A DNA stretch of 64,000 nt, from NCBI GenBank assembly GCA_030549495.1, contig JAUIRK010000097.1:467001-531000 (forward strand), in the 5' to 3' direction. The notes below the pieces were generated by a model. It saw nothing but the letters and a program-made list of their open reading frames with translations, was not told where the DNA came from and did not search any database. Shown here in pieces: positions 41,701-47,700 of this stretch; position 1 is the first letter of the stretch; every line of letters starts with the position of its first letter. Source of the DNA: Nectonema munidae (lineage: Eukaryota; Nematomorpha; Nectonematoida; Nectonematidae). The position numbers were made by a program, and so were the translations under genes.

Positions 41701-44700
41701 TCGTTTTTGAATTATATTTCTTGCACCAGTCTAACCCATTTTTTGGAACCAGTATGCTACTTTTCTGGGGATCGTGTTGTAAGCTTTTTCCAAGTCTACA
41801 AAACACAAAACATTGATGCATTTCCTTAAATTTTTTTTCCTACCAGTTGCCTTTCAACAAAATCTGATCAATGTCTGTGAATAATTTTTGTTTTGTAGTT
41901 TTATAGTGTTCGATGGTTTGTTTTTGTATCACTAGTTAGATCAGGGGTGTCCAGCCTTTTATAGTTTAAGCGCCACGTATAATTTTATCTGATAATGCGC
42001 AAAAAAAATTTATTCCATTTTAATTCACTTTTAGATCCTAAAATTACCATAGATAATCTTATAACCATATATTTAATGTTTTATATTTCAAAAAATTTTG
42101 ATTATTTATGTAAACCTTTTATTAGCTTGAAGTTTTCTCTAGTATTTTTAAACATAGAAAGTCACAAGGCGCCATTTTGAATTATAATATGGCTACTGTT
42201 GGCGAACAGCTAAAATCATTTGAAAATGTGAGATTATGCTTACTCAGTAATTTAACCTTGTGATTGAGAAGTTGGATCCATCTTGTAATTTGTGAATATT
42301 TTTTGTTTTCCAGGTTCAAAGCTTTTCTTCTTCGATCGTGCATTTTTAACGCGAGCACAGAAAACCTGAATTGTGCCATTCACTCGAGTGTGGCTTTCGA
42401 TTTGTGCAATTCCCCCATAAATGTCACCCTTTCTCCAAAGCTTTTTGTTGAATGCACCACTCAAGAAAAGGGAGAACTACTTTCTATCTTCAAGAAGCAT
42501 CATTATGAAACTTTTCCTACCGTCTTGCAAGAAATTTGCTCCCTTTCATCTTCTTTCCGTGAAGATGATGCAGAGATTCTGAAAGTCATCAACGATTTTT
42601 CCACTTTTCTTATCAATCTTAACAAATTTGAATCAAATTGTGATGATGATATTGACAATGTTAAAATATACATGGATGAGATCAAGATCTTCGATCAAGT
42701 GAAAAAATTTGAGATATATATCGACCAACTTAAATTTCCAAATATCGATCACTTGTTCGAACAGCACAAATTATTCTTCTTCCTAAAACGGCTTCTTTCT
42801 TTATTCTCGATTTTTCAAAGTATTAGTGAATATGTAACAGCATTTTCACTGCTAAATCTTTTGGCGCTAATATTTTTAAATGCGATTCTCTTTAGATACA
42901 AAGTTGCAACGAATGCTCTCAAAGAATCACTTTTTCTCTTTCCCTGCTTCAACACTATCCTTGTTTCAATGTTTTTAAACTTCTTTGAAATTTGCTCTCA
43001 GTCAAATTTACCCGTAAAGTTCATTCAAACGTTGTATTACACATTTTCAAAAATAGTAGACGTACTTGGGGAACTGCGTAAAGATATTCCAAAATTGCCA
43101 TCATTTATCATCATCTCTTCCTCTTTTCAATATGTTCACTGCCTTCTAAAAATATCCCCTTTCACTAATCAAATGATGAACGAAAAATACTTCTTTAAAA
43201 AGCAAAGGCTAGAAGGCGAGGAATTAAAAAACTCGCCATTCAAAAACCATATCAAGGAAATAGAAGAAGAGTTTAAAAATATCGCTATCAGCGCTCGTAA
43301 TCAAAATTTTAGTGCTAGGAAAGCTCGCAAGAACGAAGTCCTTTCAGAAAGGGCCAATCTTCCTGCTTCTGAGCGGAAAAAGAGGAATAGAAAGTTAATT
43401 GTAGAGACGGACACACTGGAGGAAAAGGGATATCATCCGACAAATTGTGAATCACTCTCTTATTTTTTGAAAGATCTTCCCACTCGAGATGCCAATCATA
43501 TAATCGGTGTTTTGTGTGAAGCTTGCAAATTTCTCAATTCCTATCCCATTCACAGACTCTACGATGACACAACGAAGTTGCTCTTGCTAGTATCTTCGGC
43601 ATCACCTACTGTTAACGGATTCAAGCCTATTTCCTCTTACTTCATTTTAAAGGCGCAAGGATTCGTCTTCAAGCATTTGTATTCCTTGTTCAGCTGCAAC
43701 AAGTTGCTTGACAAATTTGGCAACTCCCTCACGGAAGATAAGGCATCCAAAAAGTGTTCAAATGCATTTTGTGATTCTGTGTTCAGCATCCACGACCAAG
43801 ATTTTGACTCTACCCCCTTTATTGATTTCACTTCACTCACAAGAACTGCTCCAACTTCACCCAAATTTTCTTTGAATGAAATCTCGAATGCATCATCTAT
43901 CGAATCGTTATATTCGTGTATTAGAAAATTTCAGCTCTCAATTGTAAAAATTGGATCGATCAAGGTGTTACAAAGATCCTTCTTTTTCGTTATACGCTTT
44001 TGCTTCTTTTATCGATCACCAGTCATTGCAATCTTCCCCCTTCCACAAACAAATGACAAATTCTTCAATCTTCTGCTGTCAGGAAATAGTTTGCTTGATG
44101 GCAAAAATACTCATTTCAATGGAGTACCCAACAAACTCGATCAAAAAATGAAAGTAAACACGTTTTAATATTATTTTCCTTGATACAGGCTGCTTTCGTT
44201 TTGAGACGATAGCAAAATTTTGTACTTTATAGAGGTTTTAAGTTGAAATAAAAGATTTTTCATAATTTAGTTTTAAGTGATATAATTTTTTTGTGGTATA
44301 TTTCGTTAGATTACCGTTTTATTATTACAGAGATTTTCCCATAGTATTCTCATTAGTGTGATCTAGTGTTGAAGCACATCACCGGTTCTTATTTTAAAAT
44401 GAGGGTACGGAGAATCAAACAAATTTCACGGTTCAATCTTTGAAATGTTTCCTTTGATTAGCACAAATTTTATTTAATGAAAAATATTTCGTTTGCAATT
44501 AAATTAATGATTACTAGCTTTTATATTCTTGAAAAAAAGTATGATCTGAGGATAATCTGGAAAACCTTTCTCTGCCTTATTGACAATAACGCATATACGT
44601 ATCTAATGTGGAAGGACTTTTTCAATCTCTTTATGTTTCTTTCAAAACAAAAGACCAAATCAAGATTTTGAATTGAAATTAGTTTTTCATTAGCCTTGCT

Positions 44701-47700
44701 TTAGAAAAATGTCTAACCTATGAAATTTGTGTTTTCTAATGCAGTGAAGAAGCACGAGTGCAATTAGTTTTTTATTAAGGCAAATAGGAAGAAAAAACGA
44801 TAACCTTTTTCACATGTAATATTGTGCAATCTTTTGTAGAAGGAATTGAACGAAAATTTTGGTATTTATGATAGCGAAAAATGAACGTTGGTATCAAAAG
44901 TTTCACTTATCTTAACTTGCTAACATAAAATAAACTACTCTTTCAATTTTAAATACTATGTTAGGAGTAGGTGTTTAAATATCACTAATTTATTGAAAGA
45001 AGTTTTTTAAAAATTCAAAACAACTCACTTTTTATCTTTAAACAAAATCCTAAGAATTGAATTTATATGCTACGTAAAATCTAGAGTAAGTGTTGAAGAA
45101 AGGTTTTATATTTGGGAAGTTTATCAGCAATCTTTATTTGACCTTTCAGAAGCCGCATCCATTTCGTAAATGGGAATTAAAGAATAGGAAAAAGTAGTAA
45201 ATTTTTCTGGTACGGTTCCGATTCTTAAGGGGTTGGGAGTAAGGTTCTTTAGATACTGGGTTTCGATAGCTCAAGGTCTTGAATATTTTATCAATATCTA
45301 TAGAATATATACTGGAATATTGTTTTCATACATATAAAAATGATTCAAAATTATGAACAAAAATCTGGCCGGTGACAGATTCATTTGCTAGATTTTAATT
45401 TGACATCTAATTATAGCCACCATTACTTATGTATGATAAATACTATGTGATCATCTTTACATTGAATATTTCTGTTAAGAAATCATTAAAAAATTAAAGT
45501 TGTCATTTTATGTTGTGTATATCGTTTTTTTTTCAGGAATACATGGAGTTCCTGGAAATGAAAGTGTTTGGCGTTTGGAGATTCCTTTTCGTTGGTCAAC
45601 CAGTTACGGAAGATAAAGAAAGGAATTTAGGCAAATCACTGCTTGCATGTATTGCATCCCTTGATGACGACATCCAAAAATTTGTTCTTTCATTTTATGA
45701 GAGCTTTACTAGTGACGAAATGATTGACGTTTTCTCACAAACCAAATTAAACTCTCTCAATTGGATGGATGCAAAAGATCAGTATTCCTCAATATTTCCA
45801 AATTTTTCTTCAAATCAACCACTTACCCTGCAACAAAGAAATTCCTTTTTATTAAAGAGGAGAAAATGTGTTTACCTCTTTCTGGAAAATGTAAGTAGAG
45901 CGTAAAAATTATTTTTATTTAACTTTCCCATCTTCCCTTCCTTAAATTTTAATAAAATATAGAAAAAAGTATTCAGATACGTTTGAATGTGTGACTTTCA
46001 GGTAAAGTTACTGAACAAGAGCACACGTATTGTAAGTCAATAAATTATATTTAAAGGCACTGAAAAGCTTTAAGGAATTTTATGACAGCCGCTAAGATAC
46101 CTATTTAAAGTTATTTAGGCTCTTTCAACTTTAATTCTATTAAATTAAATCTAAATTAGTTAGATTGATTTAAAAATTAGCGTCAAATGATAAGCGAGTT
46201 AACCCGTTAACGCCCAATGTCGACTATAATCGACTTTACAAAAATAAAATCGTCTGCGTTTATCAAGGCTCTTTAATACAAATCTTCTGCTTTACATTAG
46301 ATATCGTCTGATTATTCTGGTCGTTAACGGGTTAACCCATTAAGTACCATAGAAATCAGACGATATTTAAAAAAAACGCAGACGATTTATATTCCAAGTC
46401 ATTGAAAAAAGCAGACGAAGATGAAATTACTTATGTTCCCAAATGGGAACATTGGGGCTTAATGGGTTAAGGCCAAGCAAAGCAGACGATATCTAAAAAA
46501 CGCAGACGATTTATATTCAAAGTCATTGAAAAAAGTAGACGAAGATGAAATTACTTATCTTCCAAAATAGGAACATTGGCCGTAAATGGGTTAATGCAGC
46601 AAAAATTTCGAAATACATCCTTCCAATCCTTCAAATTATTATAGGTGTAACTTGACTATAAATCATCATGCGAAGTATTGAGTTAGGCATAAAACTACTG
46701 AAATGTGCCAGTTACACCCGCATCTGTCACATATGTTTATATTGTGTTTAGAGTTTGTCTTGCCTGCCAATTGAAAGCTTCTCCCTCAACGCATCAACTC
46801 CTTTCTACCGGCATTTCAGTGTCGAGTACCTGCTGCACCGATTGTGCGATCCAAAGCGAACTCCTGCCTCCATCACCCAATCTTGTAAAAGAGGATCCAA
46901 GCAAGACCTCATCAACGGATTTTTCGTGATTGATCCCGAACGCAATTTAACTTCTACAAATGCAATATTTTCAACGTAATTTTCTATTCATCCTTTTTAT
47001 TTTTGCACGTGTTAACCGCTAACAAACGCGCTGTTCTAACAGATTGTTTAAACCAGGGGTGTCAGAAATAAGGCGTCCGAAGTGCTACAATGCGTCCTTC
47101 ACTATTTTTAAATCTGATCGAAAAATTACATGTTCCATAAAATCTTTTGTCGGATTAAATTTAGTCATTAATTTGTCTCAATTTTAACATAAAGTGTAGT
47201 TTTAACCATTTACATTCCAACGTTCTCCTTCAGGGTCAGGGGAACATAATTAAAATAAAAAAGTAATATGATGAAAAATTTATGCTTTTTTTTTATAAAT
47301 TTAAATAATGAAAAGATAAATTTTTCATATCAGCTCAAATATATTGAAACTCATCATGAATCGATCCATTGTAATCACATCGTATAAATGCAAGCAACTT
47401 GGCACTGTTGGAAACATCTGTAGTTTCATCCAATTGCAAAGAGTAAAATTAACTTTGATGCGCCATTTCTACTAACTATTTTTTTATGTTTTCGGAAATG
47501 TCATCGATTCTTTTTTGCACTGTGTATTTGGACACGGAGATATGATATTGTATTTTTTTGCTTCTTTATCTCCTATTTTTGAAATCATAGCTTTTGCTTC
47601 ATTCAGAATTAGTTCCTCAGCTAGTGTGTGTTGTTTATCCGCCTTTGCTATTAATAAAGAGTCATGCAAAAGCATCTTCATTTGAGCTGTTAGTAGTCAT

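Noticed and set aside
42264-42313. Extension of the large separase exon to the left of the acceptor
   Set aside because: The frame is open by chance through the intron; the GTTTTCCAG acceptor at 42313 gives exact phase agreement with the 39118 donor.
44154-44168. Reading the large exon on to its TAA stop as the end of the protein
   Set aside because: A donor at 44153 joins the next exon in phase and restores the conserved family order up to the active site.
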